Below, piece by piece: positions 7,289 to 14,679 of a DNA stretch of 24,306 nt (within the stretch, counting starts at the first letter, position 1; the number at the start of each line of letters is the position of its first letter). Source of the stretch: Bacteroides sp. CAG:927 (GTDB taxonomy: Bacteria > Bacteroidota > Bacteroidia > Bacteroidales > Muribaculaceae). The notes below the pieces were generated by a model. That model was not told where the DNA came from, ran no database searches, and was given only the letters and a program-made list of their open reading frames with translations. The position numbers and the translations under genes are program-made. The stretch covers positions 21,064 through 45,369 of the forward strand of contig HF985649.1 of assembly GCA_000431155.1 (NCBI GenBank), written 5' to 3'.

Positions 7289-8170
7289 ATGAATCCACAT
7301 TATGTAGTAGGCATTGGCGAAGCGTTGTGGGATGTGCTTCCTGATGGAAAGAAAATAGGCGGTGCTCCGGCCAATTTCGCTTATCATGTAAGTCAGTTCG
7401 GAATTGACAGCTGTGTGCTTTCGGCTGTGGGGCAAGATGAGCTGGGCGATGAACTTACGCAACATTTCCTTCAGAAACAGCTTAATTGCAAAATTCCAAC
7501 AGTCGGTTACTCTACCGGCACCGTGACCGTTGAGCTTGATGAAAAGGGTGTGCCGCAATATGACATTAAAGAAAATGTGGCGTGGGACAATATCCCTTTC
7601 ACGCCCGAACTGGAGGCTCTGGCTCGGGAGACAAGGGCTGTGTGTTTCGGGTCATTGGCACAGCGAAGCATCGTGTCACGCACCACTATCCGGAAGTTTA
7701 TTGACGCTATGCCCCGGGAAAAAGGTGTGTACAGAATTTTTGACATCAACCTCCGTCAGAATTTCTATACTCCCGAAATCATCGAATCATCGCTGAATCT
7801 ATGCAACGTGCTGAAAATTAACGATGAGGAATTGGTGATACTCAGCCGCATGTTTCAAATTCCCGAAACAGACTTTAAAAGCGTATGCCGGATGATGTTG
7901 GATAAATATAATCTTGACATTCTGGTTCTAACCTGTGGAGTTGAAGGCAGCTATGTTTTTACACCGGATCACATGAGCTTCTTGCCTACTCCGCGTGTTG
8001 AGGTGGCTGATACCGTAGGTGCGGGCGATTCCTTTACGGCGTCATTCATATCATCTTTGCTTAAAGGCAAGAGCGTGTCCGAGGCTCACCGCACGGCAGT
8101 AGATGTGTCGGCCTATGTATGCTCCTGTCATGGCGCTATGCCTGTTTTGCCCGAAAATTTACTGAAATAG
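7289..8170 (+). CDS. PfkB-family carbohydrate kinase (fructokinase-like)
   Basis: This 293-residue protein is a PfkB/ribokinase-fold sugar kinase. The N-terminus has G-E-A-L-W-D-V-L-P followed by the substrate-binding GGAPANFAYH. The C-terminal signature VADTVGAGDSFTASF (about 239-253) contains the anion-hole GAGD, whose aspartate (about 247) is the catalytic base. The LPDGKKIGGAPANFA pattern is typical of proteins annotated as fructokinase in Bacteroidetes, so fructose to fructose 6-phosphate is the likeliest reaction, though related hexoses are possible. The open frame extends to 7202, but the upstream residues are unlike the family and cover the promoter. ATG 7289 places the usual short strand before GEALWD. 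It is divergent from the GH95 gene and convergent with the antiporter gene 30 bases away. Confidence 0.85.
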   Translation: MNPHYVVGIGEALWDVLPDGKKIGGAPANFAYHVSQFGIDSCVLSAVGQDELGDELTQHFLQKQLNCKIPTVGYSTGTVTVELDEKGVPQYDIKENVAWDNIPFTPELEALARETRAVCFGSLAQRSIVSRTTIRKFIDAMPREKGVYRIFDINLRQNFYTPEIIESSLNLCNVLKINDEELVILSRMFQIPETDFKSVCRMMLDKYNLDILVLTCGVEGSYVFTPDHMSFLPTPRVEVADTVGAGDSFTASFISSLLKGKSVSEAHRTAVDVSAYVCSCHGAMPVLPENLLK

Positions 8171-8199
8171 CAGTGACAATATTTTATCGGCACTCCGAG

Positions 8200-10374
8200 T
8201 TACAAATCTATTTTCGGTGTGCGTGATGACTTGCCCGAAATTAAGGCACGAAGCTTGTTCGTAAGGCTTAGCCATAGCGGTGATGGAGCGGCAACAACAT
8301 CAGTTGATAATGTTTCGGCCATAGTGGGCACAGGCGATTCGTCGCCAAATTGCTCGGGGTAAAGCACGAGCAGATTGTTGCTTGCCATATATCGCTGCAG
8401 AAATTGAGGCAGTGTGTCCAGATCCGATGTGAATGACACCGATGTGCGCCGTGCATTCACAACCACAAAAAGGTCGTCAGGCAATATTTTGTTGCTTAGC
8501 AGTATGAAATCGTCCCATGCTTCAATCGTGCGGAACTCTGAGCGTATATCATATTCGCCGTGACGCAATACTGCGTGGATTGACTTGCGTGTGGCCGCAT
8601 AGCAGCAGAATATTATGCGGCATCCCACATCGCGGGTAAGATTGCCCAATGCGCTTACCCAGCGCACAAACCCTGTTTCATACTCAGCCTTTTCAGGCAC
8701 GGCCACTACTATGCGTGTTATGGTGTTGATGGGGATAAAGCAGCGGGAAATCACTATCATTTTGTTGGTGGCGCGCAGCAAGCGGCTCAGCTTGTCACCG
8801 AAAAATGAGTCTATCACGGCGTTGCGTCGGTGCAGGCCTATCACCACATCGGTAATATCCCGTTCCTCAATGGTGTTGATCATTCCCGTCACAAAATTCA
8901 TGTCGTAACGCTCAAGCGAACTGAGTTTCACATCCGCGCTTGCTGCTGTCTGCTCCGCCACATCAAGCGAGTTGCGGCTCACGGCACGCGAGGATGCCGT
9001 GTTGTCGTTTCGCACATGAAGCGCATACAGGCTGCTGCGTTTGCTCACGGTGCCGCGCATCATCACTGCAAGATTCACAAGCTCGGGCGCAGTGAGCGGG
9101 CTTCCAACGGCTATCAGTGTGTTTATCGGTTTGCGCCTTTCGGTACGGGCTGCTTTTTCCACATTGCTGTCGCTCATCTCAAGCACCTTGAGTCTTGTAG
9201 CGGCACGTGATGTGCCTATGGATGACACCGTACACGTAACAAGAATCATTATGACTGTGCCGTTGAGTATCTCCTCGCCGAAAATATGCATGTTGTAGCC
9301 TATCATTACCACAGCCAGAGCCACGGCGGTATGGGCATTTGTGAGTTGATACAGCACTGAGCGGTCTATTGGTTTCAGATGATAGGTACGTTGGGCTGCA
9401 TATGCTGCAAGCCATTTGCTCCCCATGGCTATAACGCTCATCACTGTAGCCACATACACCGTGTTCCATCCTTTCAATAGCACGCCCATATTTATCAGCA
9501 TCCCTACTCCTATCAGAAAATATGGGATGAATATGGCGTTTCCCACAAACTCTATGCGGCTCATCAATGGTGATCGCGCCGGAACATATCGGTTAAGGAC
9601 AAGTCCGGCCATGAATGCACCGAACACACCTTCTATGCCTATGGCTACGGCACTTTGCGCTGCCACAAACACTACCGCGAGCACAAATATAAACTGCATT
9701 ATGCCATCGCTGTAACGCTTGAAAAACCAGCGTGCGATGCGGGGAAACAGATATACCGTCAGTATGCAGTATATCACCAGCATTGCCAGAAGTTTCAGTG
9801 TGCCGAGTATGGAAAATGCTCCGTCATGGCATACGCCAACCACGCCGGCAAGCACTGTCAGTGAGCCGAGTACCGTGAATATTGTACCTGCTATGGCTAT
9901 TATTACTGCCGGATTTTTGCTCAGACCAAGTCGGGAGATTATGGGGTAGGCAAGAAGCGTGTGGGCTGCAAACATACTCGCAAGCAATGTGGATGTGAGC
10001 AGGTCAAGTCCCAAAAAGATATACGCTCCGGCAGCTCCGATTAGCAGCGGTATAAAAAATGTGTACAGTCCGAAAACGGCTCCGCGCCCTATATTGCGCT
10101 TGAGGTGATACATGTCTATTTCAAGGCCGGCCAGAAACATCAGGTACAGAATACCTACCTGACCGAATACCTCGAAACTCATGTCGCGAGCCAGTATGTT
10201 GAAGCCGTGAGGCCCCACGAGCACGCCTGCCAGTATAAGTCCTATCACATGCGGTATCTTGAGCCGGTTAAGGATCATGGGGGCACACAGCATGATAAGG
10301 AGCACCACCAGAAATATAGCCACTGGTGATGTTATGAGGGGATGGGCGGCTGGAATGGCAAGCGACAGAAGCAC
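8200..10374 (-). CDS. CPA2-type Na+/H+ (cation/proton) antiporter with C-terminal USP-like region
   Basis: This 724-residue inner-membrane protein has about 12-13 hydrophobic segments in residues 1-385, with the CPA2 signature N-R-L-K-I-P-H-V-I-G-L-I-L-A-G-V-L-V-G-P-H-G near the N-terminus and GIEGVFGAFMAGL in the second half of the transporter. The remaining 320 or so residues are soluble and resemble universal-stress-protein modules (NTLIAVGSPL, and later ITDVVIGLHRR and TRIVVAVPE), which bind nucleotides in related transporters and may gate activity. Family members exchange Na+ or K+ for protons. The start is a GTG three bases after the asd stop (TGA-TAG-GTG), so translation is probably coupled to asd. 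Cation specificity is not shown by the sequence. Confidence 0.85.
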   Translation of the reverse strand: MLLSLAIPAAHPLITSPVAIFLVVLLIMLCAPMILNRLKIPHVIGLILAGVLVGPHGFNILARDMSFEVFGQVGILYLMFLAGLEIDMYHLKRNIGRGAVFGLYTFFIPLLIGAAGAYIFLGLDLLTSTLLASMFAAHTLLAYPIISRLGLSKNPAVIIAIAGTIFTVLGSLTVLAGVVGVCHDGAFSILGTLKLLAMLVIYCILTVYLFPRIARWFFKRYSDGIMQFIFVLAVVFVAAQSAVAIGIEGVFGAFMAGLVLNRYVPARSPLMSRIEFVGNAIFIPYFLIGVGMLINMGVLLKGWNTVYVATVMSVIAMGSKWLAAYAAQRTYHLKPIDRSVLYQLTNAHTAVALAVVMIGYNMHIFGEEILNGTVIMILVTCTVSSIGTSRAATRLKVLEMSDSNVEKAARTERRKPINTLIAVGSPLTAPELVNLAVMMRGTVSKRSSLYALHVRNDNTASSRAVSRNSLDVAEQTAASADVKLSSLERYDMNFVTGMINTIEERDITDVVIGLHRRNAVIDSFFGDKLSRLLRATNKMIVISRCFIPINTITRIVVAVPEKAEYETGFVRWVSALGNLTRDVGCRIIFCCYAATRKSIHAVLRHGEYDIRSEFRTIEAWDDFILLSNKILPDDLFVVVNARRTSVSFTSDLDTLPQFLQRYMASNNLLVLYPEQFGDESPVPTMAETLSTDVVAAPSPLWLSLTNKLRALISGKSSRTPKIDL

Positions 10375-10377
10375 CTA

Positions 10378-11391
10378 TCAGAATTTTTTCCCGTGAGCCA
10401 TCATGTATTGTGCAATCTGTACGGCGTTGAGGGCGGCTCCTTTTTTGATTTGGTCGCCTACTACCCAGAAAGCAAGTCCGTTGGGATTGGAGATGTCTTT
10501 GCGTATGCGTCCCACAAACACCGGGTCTTTGCCGGCTATGTCAAGCGGCATGGGATATTCTTTGCTTGCGGGGTTGTCTATCACCACAACTCCCTCAGCC
10601 GATGCGAAAGCCTCTCGTGCCTGTTCCGGAGTCACGGGCTTCTCTGTCTCTACCCAAATGGCCTCGCTGTGTGCTCGCATCACGGGAACACGCACACAAG
10701 TGGCACTGACCTGAATGTCGGGAGCATGCATTATTTTCCGGGTCTCGTTATACATTTTCATCTCCTCCTTGGTGTAGTCGTTGTCAAGGAACACATCAAT
10801 ATGAGGAATTACGTTGTATGCAAGTTGATATGCGAATTTTTCCACCGTGGGTTTCTCCCCGCGCTGCAATTCCGCATACTGGTTCTCAAGCTCCTGCATT
10901 GCGGCAGCTCCTGCTCCGCTTGCAGCTTGGTAAGTTGCCACATGCACCCGTTTGATGGGCGACAGGTCATTGATGGGCTTGAGAGCCACAACCATCTGAA
11001 TGGTGGTACAGTTGGGGTTGGCTATAATGTTGCGCGGGGTGTTGAATGCGTCCTCGCCGTTCACCTCGGGCACTACCAATGGCACATCGTTGTCCATGCG
11101 GAATGCGCTGGAGTTGTCTATCATTATGGCCCCATGTTTGGTGATGGTGTCGGCAAACTCTTTGGAGGTGCCGGCTCCCGCTGAGGTGAATGCTATGTCC
11201 ACGCCTTTGAAATCATCATTGTGCTTAAGCTCTTTCACGACAATCTCTTTGTCGCGGAACTTATATGTGCGTCCTGCGCTGCGGCTGGAGCCGAACAGCA
11301 GGAGTTCGTCAATAGGGAAGTTTTGCTCGTCGAGCACTCGGAGAAACTCTTGTCCAACGGCGCCGCTTGCGCCTACAATAGCCACTTTCAT
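10378..11391 (-). CDS. asd: Aspartate-semialdehyde dehydrogenase
   Basis: This 337-residue protein converts L-aspartyl-4-phosphate to L-aspartate 4-semialdehyde with NADPH, the branch point to lysine/diaminopimelate, threonine and methionine. The N-terminal NADP loop is VGASGAVGQEF at 6-16. The catalytic cysteine is C128 in NPNCTT. YQAASGAGAAAM at 154-165 is the family's conserved segment. R239 and the catalytic H241 lie in VMRAHSEA. The length equals that of the short Gram-positive/Bacteroidetes type. The gene has its own promoter (box at 11420-11427) overlapping a perfect inverted repeat, and is followed after 3 bases by the antiporter gene. Confidence 0.95.
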   Translation of the reverse strand: MKVAIVGASGAVGQEFLRVLDEQNFPIDELLLFGSSRSAGRTYKFRDKEIVVKELKHNDDFKGVDIAFTSAGAGTSKEFADTITKHGAIMIDNSSAFRMDNDVPLVVPEVNGEDAFNTPRNIIANPNCTTIQMVVALKPINDLSPIKRVHVATYQAASGAGAAAMQELENQYAELQRGEKPTVEKFAYQLAYNVIPHIDVFLDNDYTKEEMKMYNETRKIMHAPDIQVSATCVRVPVMRAHSEAIWVETEKPVTPEQAREAFASAEGVVVIDNPASKEYPMPLDIAGKDPVFVGRIRKDISNPNGLAFWVVGDQIKKGAALNAVQIAQYMMAHGKKF

Positions 11392-11419
11392 AATGCTAAG
11401 AGGATATTAAATGTTTGCG

Positions 11420-11451
11420 CAAAGGTACGATATTTTATCGTACCTCACAAT
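11420..11451 (-). promoter_or_regulatory. Promoter of asd
   Basis: On the minus strand the -7 box is TACCTTTG (11420-11427), preceded after exactly 20 bases by ATTG (11448-11451), a three-of-four match to the -33 box TTTG. A leader of about 25 bases is expected before the ATG. The -7 box shares four bases with one arm of the hairpin at 11424-11444. Confidence 0.55.
11424..11444 (-). terminator. Perfect 9-bp inverted repeat, terminator or operator
   Basis: GGTACGATA-TTT-TATCGTACC forms a perfect 9-base-pair stem with a 3-base loop, 6 bases past the acyltransferase stop. On the minus strand it is followed by TTTG only, so it is a weak intrinsic terminator at best. It also lies across the asd -7 box and spacer, where a dimeric regulator could bind. 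Confidence 0.5.
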
Positions 11452-12572
11452 CATTTCACCCACTTGCGGGTCAAGTATCGGCGAACAGGCTCGTCATATA
11501 GCTTTAGTGCGCCCCATGCCATGAGTATGATGCCCGGAAACAGCAGAGCGCATACCCACCATACTTCGCCAAAACTTAGGCCGTTGGCCCACACCCATGC
11601 ATAAAACAGGTACATTACCGGATAATGGATTATATATACCGGATAGGACAATTTGCCCATAAAGTTGCATACCGAAGTGGAAAACCTGTCGGTGGTCATG
11701 CCGCACGCACCTGTATATACTACCGCCGGAAAAATCACAAGAGTACACACGAGGTCATATACAGCATTGGCAACCGACGGTTCGGGGCCGCCCACATACG
11801 GGCATGCCAGCATTATGGCAATTGCTGCCGAGCATATCCAGAATGCGCCTCTGATACGCCTTGGACGGAAATTGCGGGTGAGCAGCAGTCCCATACCGAA
11901 AGAAAATGACAGTCGCAGGAAGCCGCCTATCCACCCCCAGTCGGCCATGCTCCATCCCACACCTATGTGATATGCGCCAGACATATTGCCTATGGCGCAG
12001 GATGCAAGTCCTATGCCCGAAAGCAGCACCACCCATGTGAGTACTGTGCGGCCAAGTCTGTGCAGTACCACGCCATAGAGTATGCTTCCTATATATTCAA
12101 AAAACAGTGACCATGACGGACCATTGAGCGGAAACATCTCGCCGTTGCCTCGCACTTCCGCTCCCGTGCCGGGATACACCGGAATAAGGATCAGTCCTAA
12201 AACAAGTGACAACAGAAGCATGGAAACGGACACAGGCGTACCGTCCCATTTCACGCTCCCTTGCATCCAATAGGCAAGCGCGCCGAGCACCACACTGAGT
12301 ATTACCATGGGATGAAGTCTGATGACGCGCCGCAGCATGAATCTTGATGCGGTCATCTTGCCGTTTTTCCACCGCCCGTCATAGGCATACCCTATCACGA
12401 ACCCCGACAGTACAAAAAAGAAATCCACTGCCAGATATCCGTGATTCATCATTTGGTCGGTAGGGGAGGTGGCGAATCCTTCAAAGAAGTGATACCATAT
12501 GACAAGCATTGCGGCCACCCCGCGCAGGCCGTCAAGAATTTCATAGCGGGGTTGTGTGAGCGGTTTTTCCAT
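11451..12572 (-). CDS. Acyltransferase family 3 (OafA/NodX-type) membrane protein
   Basis: This protein of 373 residues (ATG at 12572) has the acyltransferase-3 start R-Y-E-I-L-D-G-L-R-G-V-A-A, in which the D-G-L-R-G motif is the family hallmark. A histidine at the end of the first helix (WYHFFEG) is the likely catalytic residue. F-F-F-V-L-S-G-F and about ten hydrophobic helices follow. Such inner-membrane proteins transfer acetyl or other acyl groups to exported sugars such as O-antigen, capsule or peptidoglycan. The open frame reaches 12602, but MEKPLTQPRYEILDG is the usual N-terminus and ATG 12572 lies 5 bases after a -7 box. An FNR-like palindrome upstream suggests control by the adjacent CRP/FNR regulator. 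The acceptor glycan is unknown. Confidence 0.85.
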   Translation of the reverse strand: MEKPLTQPRYEILDGLRGVAAMLVIWYHFFEGFATSPTDQMMNHGYLAVDFFFVLSGFVIGYAYDGRWKNGKMTASRFMLRRVIRLHPMVILSVVLGALAYWMQGSVKWDGTPVSVSMLLLSLVLGLILIPVYPGTGAEVRGNGEMFPLNGPSWSLFFEYIGSILYGVVLHRLGRTVLTWVVLLSGIGLASCAIGNMSGAYHIGVGWSMADWGWIGGFLRLSFSFGMGLLLTRNFRPRRIRGAFWICSAAIAIMLACPYVGGPEPSVANAVYDLVCTLVIFPAVVYTGACGMTTDRFSTSVCNFMGKLSYPVYIIHYPVMYLFYAWVWANGLSFGEVWWVCALLFPGIILMAWGALKLYDEPVRRYLTRKWVK

Positions 12573-12577
12573 GGGCA

Positions 12578-12585
12578 CAAAGTTA
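12578..12585 (-). promoter_or_regulatory. -7 promoter box of the acyltransferase gene
   Basis: The minus strand reads TAACTTTG, then 5 bases, then the ATG, so the mRNA would be leaderless or nearly so. At the -33 spacing only ATTT is present, consistent with dependence on an activator bound at 12608-12621. Confidence 0.5.
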
Positions 12586-12607
12586 TAGCTTTGAAAATAC
12601 ACGGAAA

Positions 12608-12621
12608 TTGATGTAGGTCAA
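12608..12621. promoter_or_regulatory. FNR-like palindrome upstream of the acyltransferase gene
   Basis: TTGATGTAGGTCAA has inverted TTGA and TCAA ends separated by 6 bases and differs from the FNR box TTGAT-N4-ATCAA at one base. Its centre (12614.5) lies about 42 bases from the start point predicted at the acyltransferase ATG, the class II activator position. It overlaps the stop codon of the CRP/FNR-family gene. Confidence 0.45.
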
Positions 12622-13205
12622 TTTTTGTGACTTCTTATCCTGCTGAGAGTGGCCGCTGTTATTCCCAGATAGGACGCAATATCTGTGAGCCGTGCGCGGC
12701 GGCACACCTCGGGAAACTGGCGGTAAAATTCCTTGTAGCGTTCCGCTGCTTCAAGGGTCAGACGCTCTTTGTGCGACTGATGTATCCGCCGGTATTCGTT
12801 CTGATGTATTACGCGCCACCAGTTGCATAGCTCGTTGTTGGTGCTTACAAGCTCCATGAGACGGCTCACATCTATGCCGTATGCGTCAATCGGCTCTATG
12901 CTCTCCACATATTCCTGACTCGGTTGCGAATAATAAACCTCATCCATGCTGAACACTATGCATCCGCCTATGGAAAATGATGTCGTGACTTCTTCCCCGT
13001 CCACAAGCCAATAGCTTCGTGTCATTCCGTTTTCTATGAACCATGCTTTATGGCTCTTTTTACCTTCGCACACAATCTTGTGGCGTCGTGGAAACTGCTG
13101 CGCATGCATCTCTGCTGCAAGCAGCATGAGTGATTCGTCGCTCACTTGCCATGCTGTTCGCACAAACTTCACTATATTCGGTATCTGATGCAGTTCTACT
13201 TCCAT
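12618..13205 (-). CDS. CRP/FNR-family transcriptional regulator
   Basis: This 195-residue protein has a cyclic-nucleotide-binding-type beta-barrel at about 25-115 (F-P-R-R-H-K-I-V-C-E-G-K, then W-F-I-E-N-G-M-T-R) and a long dimerisation helix. A C-terminal helix-turn-helix follows (TDIASYLGITAATLSRIR, 174-191). The usual E-x-x-S-R recognition residues read A185-x-x-S188-R189. There are no N-terminal cysteines for an FNR iron-sulfur cluster, and the barrel lacks the R-x-S phosphate cassette for cAMP, so the signal is unknown. The gene has a consensus promoter (TTTG-N20-TATCTTTG), ends 46 bases before the acyltransferase start, and may regulate that gene through the palindrome at 12608-12621. 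Confidence 0.85.
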   Translation of the reverse strand: MEVELHQIPNIVKFVRTAWQVSDESLMLLAAEMHAQQFPRRHKIVCEGKKSHKAWFIENGMTRSYWLVDGEEVTTSFSIGGCIVFSMDEVYYSQPSQEYVESIEPIDAYGIDVSRLMELVSTNNELCNWWRVIHQNEYRRIHQSHKERLTLEAAERYKEFYRQFPEVCRRARLTDIASYLGITAATLSRIRSHKN

Positions 13206-13213
13206 AGCTGACG

Positions 13214-13245
13214 CAAAGATAACTCATGGACACATAAAAAACAAA
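13214..13245 (-). promoter_or_regulatory. Consensus Bacteroidetes promoter of the CRP/FNR gene
   Basis: The minus strand has TTTG (13242-13245), exactly 20 bases, then TATCTTTG (13214-13221), an ideal match to TTTG-N19-21-TAnnTTTG. Eight bases lie between the -7 box and the ATG, so the leader is nearly absent. The -33 box lies in the U-tract of the upstream terminator. Confidence 0.75.
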
Positions 13246-13272
13246 GCGAAGTGTCACATTGCGCAACACTCC
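13236..13272 (-). terminator. Intrinsic terminator after the small-protein gene
   Basis: On the minus strand GGAGTGT (13272-13266) pairs with ACACTTC (13254-13248) in a 7-bp stem with one G-U pair. The loop contains TTGCGCAA. The T-rich tail TTTGTTTTTT (13245-13236) follows after two bases. It lies 29 bases past the stop at 13301. Confidence 0.6.
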
Positions 13273-13300
13273 GTCTGTAAATATGGGTTTGGGGAAAATG

Positions 13301-13537
13301 TTATTCTTCGGCGTAGCTTAACACGGTGGGGCTCTCCACATCCACACCGTATTCTTTGGCTCGTGCCAGTATGGCCTTGGCCAGTCTGGGTTTTAAATCT
13401 TCCGGACAATAGCGGAAGTATGCTTCGGCGGCTCTCACATGCGCGGCATCCGGCATCGGATACTCGCGTCTTTCAGGCAGGCCATACACGCTGTCAGGAA
13501 GCTCGCGTTTTTCTTCGTAGCTTAATCGGTCGTTCAT
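13301..13537 (-). CDS. Small DUF6582-like protein
   Basis: This 78-residue soluble protein has no signal peptide and no membrane segment. It contains the order L-P-D-S-V-Y-G-L-P-E-R-R-E-Y-P, then D-A-A-H-V-R-A-A-E-A-Y-F-R-Y-C-P-E-D, then a helical K-P-R-L-A-K-A-I-L-A-R-A-K-E-Y-G. This pattern resembles small DUF6582-type proteins found in bacteria and phage genomes, which have no known function. It begins 12 bases after the stop of the outer-membrane-barrel gene and is probably on the same mRNA. A terminator follows its stop. The family name is given from memory of the pattern. Confidence 0.6.
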   Translation of the reverse strand: MNDRLSYEEKRELPDSVYGLPERREYPMPDAAHVRAAEAYFRYCPEDLKPRLAKAILARAKEYGVDVESPTVLSYAEE

Positions 13538-13549
13538 ATTGTAAATGTG

Positions 13550-14071
13550 TTAGAAGTTATATCTTGCGCCTACCTGCAGCAATCCTTGCGTTCCGAATCC
13601 CAGTTCACCGAAAATAGTGAAATTGCGATTGAGGTCAACCTCGGCGCCGACAGGTGAAATCTGCATGGCAAAGTACCCCTTGTTGTATGAATCGCCGTAA
13701 TAGGGCATGAGGTGCGATATGTCGGCACCGATGCCTAGATGGGCATACATGGTTACTATACTGTTGGAATAATAGTCATAGCGTCCGTTAAGCAAGATTA
13801 CATGGTAGGCCACTTTGCTGGAATTGGGACCCTTTGTGGTGGCTGACGAGTATGTGTAGCTCGGCCCTATCCACAGCTTGGGAAGTACCTTCACATTGAA
13901 CCCTATGTTTACTGCACCCCATGCGGTGTTCACCCCGTGCCAGCTGTCATGATAATTGCAGGCATCCATCATTGTGTAACCTCCGTAGCTTGCGCTTATA
14001 TTCATTTTCTGAGCGTTTGCGCCGAAAACCATTCCTACGGCTGCCACAAGTGTTAAGAGATACTTTTTCAT
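13550..14071 (-). CDS. Small outer-membrane beta-barrel protein
   Basis: This 173-residue protein has a signal peptide (MKKYLLTLVAAVGMVFGANA, cleavage before QK) and a body of alternating strands such as NISASYGGYTM, AVNIGFNVKV, LWIGPSYTYSS, VILLNGRYDYY and MYAHLGIGADI. It ends with the aromatic terminus VGARYNF expected for BAM-inserted barrels. The size suits an 8-stranded barrel of the OmpX/OmpW or outer_membrane_beta-barrel (OMP_b-brl) kind. A Cys and several His near the N-terminus (CNYHDSWH) may matter, but no ligand can be named. Its upstream region faces the ybaK promoter, and no TAnnTTTG box was found for it on the minus strand. Confidence 0.75.
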   Translation of the reverse strand: MKKYLLTLVAAVGMVFGANAQKMNISASYGGYTMMDACNYHDSWHGVNTAWGAVNIGFNVKVLPKLWIGPSYTYSSATTKGPNSSKVAYHVILLNGRYDYYSNSIVTMYAHLGIGADISHLMPYYGDSYNKGYFAMQISPVGAEVDLNRNFTIFGELGFGTQGLLQVGARYNF

Positions 14072-14143
14072 ACGTGTTGTCTTGTTTTGGTTATTATTTC
14101 ACATTTCTAAACACGCGGGCTGCTTTGATTGTTTGATTTTTTG

Positions 14144-14151
14144 TATTTTTG
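14144..14151 (+). promoter_or_regulatory. -7 promoter box upstream of ybaK and the secretion gene run
   Basis: TATTTTTG matches TAnnTTTG, 20 bases before the ATG at 14172. A TTTG lies at 14124-14127, with a 16-base spacer that is shorter than the usual 19-21. It is the only candidate promoter box I found ahead of the nine-gene forward run. Confidence 0.5.
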
Positions 14152-14171
14152 CATCTAAATCAGTCCGTAGC

Positions 14172-14660
14172 ATGGCTCGCAACAATAAAATAAACAAAAC
14201 CAACGCCGCTCGTTTGCTGGACAGTGCGCACATAAATTATGAGCTCATACCTTACTCCGTGGACGAGACCAATCTTGCGGCCACGCATGTGGCGCAGGAG
14301 CTGGGTGAGGATATTCGTCAGGTATTTAAAACGCTTGTGTTGTGCTCTACTTCCGGCGAACATTTTGTATGCGTGGTGCCCGGAGATGCCGAAGTCGATT
14401 TGAAAAAAGCCGCCAAGGCTGCCGGCGTAAAAAAAGCCGACCTCATACCTATGAAAGAGCTGTTGCCTTTGACCGGGTATATTCGCGGCGGCTGTTCTCC
14501 TATAGGCATGAAGAAACCGTTTCCCACATTTTTCCATACCTCTGCTCTTGATTTTGACCATATATATGTGAGTGCGGGAGTAAGAGGCTTGCAATTCAAG
14601 ATTGTTCCGGCCGATCTTATCAGTTTTGTCGGCGGCACGGTTGCCGACATAATAGTATGA
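14172..14660 (+). CDS. ybaK: Cys-tRNA(Pro) deacylase YbaK
   Basis: This 162-residue protein is a single-domain YbaK/EbsC editing protein. After an N-terminal helix (A-A-R-L-L-D) it shows the family pattern: Y-S-V-D-E-T, the H-V-A-Q-E-L-G helix, VFKTLV with the conserved catalytic-site lysine, the VVPGDAEVDLKKAA segment, Y-I-R-G-G-C-S-P-I-G-M-K-K, and a final VSAGVRGLQFKI. YbaK hydrolyses cysteine wrongly attached to tRNA-Pro by prolyl-tRNA synthetase. The open frame extends to 14082, but the ATG at 14172 gives the standard N-terminus and follows the -7 box by 20 bases. The aroC gene follows after 19 bases. Confidence 0.9.
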   Translation: MARNNKINKTNAARLLDSAHINYELIPYSVDETNLAATHVAQELGEDIRQVFKTLVLCSTSGEHFVCVVPGDAEVDLKKAAKAAGVKKADLIPMKELLPLTGYIRGGCSPIGMKKPFPTFFHTSALDFDHIYVSAGVRGLQFKIVPADLISFVGGTVADIIV

Positions 14661-14679
14661 ATATAAGAGCCACACAGCA

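Noticed and set aside
8171..8199. Bidirectional terminator between the kinase and antiporter genes
   Set aside because: The 29 bases contain no stable inverted repeat; only AT-rich sequence was seen.
10342..11184. A 280-codon forward frame across asd
   Set aside because: The reverse-strand asd is complete with catalytic C128 and H241, while the forward frame has no family features.
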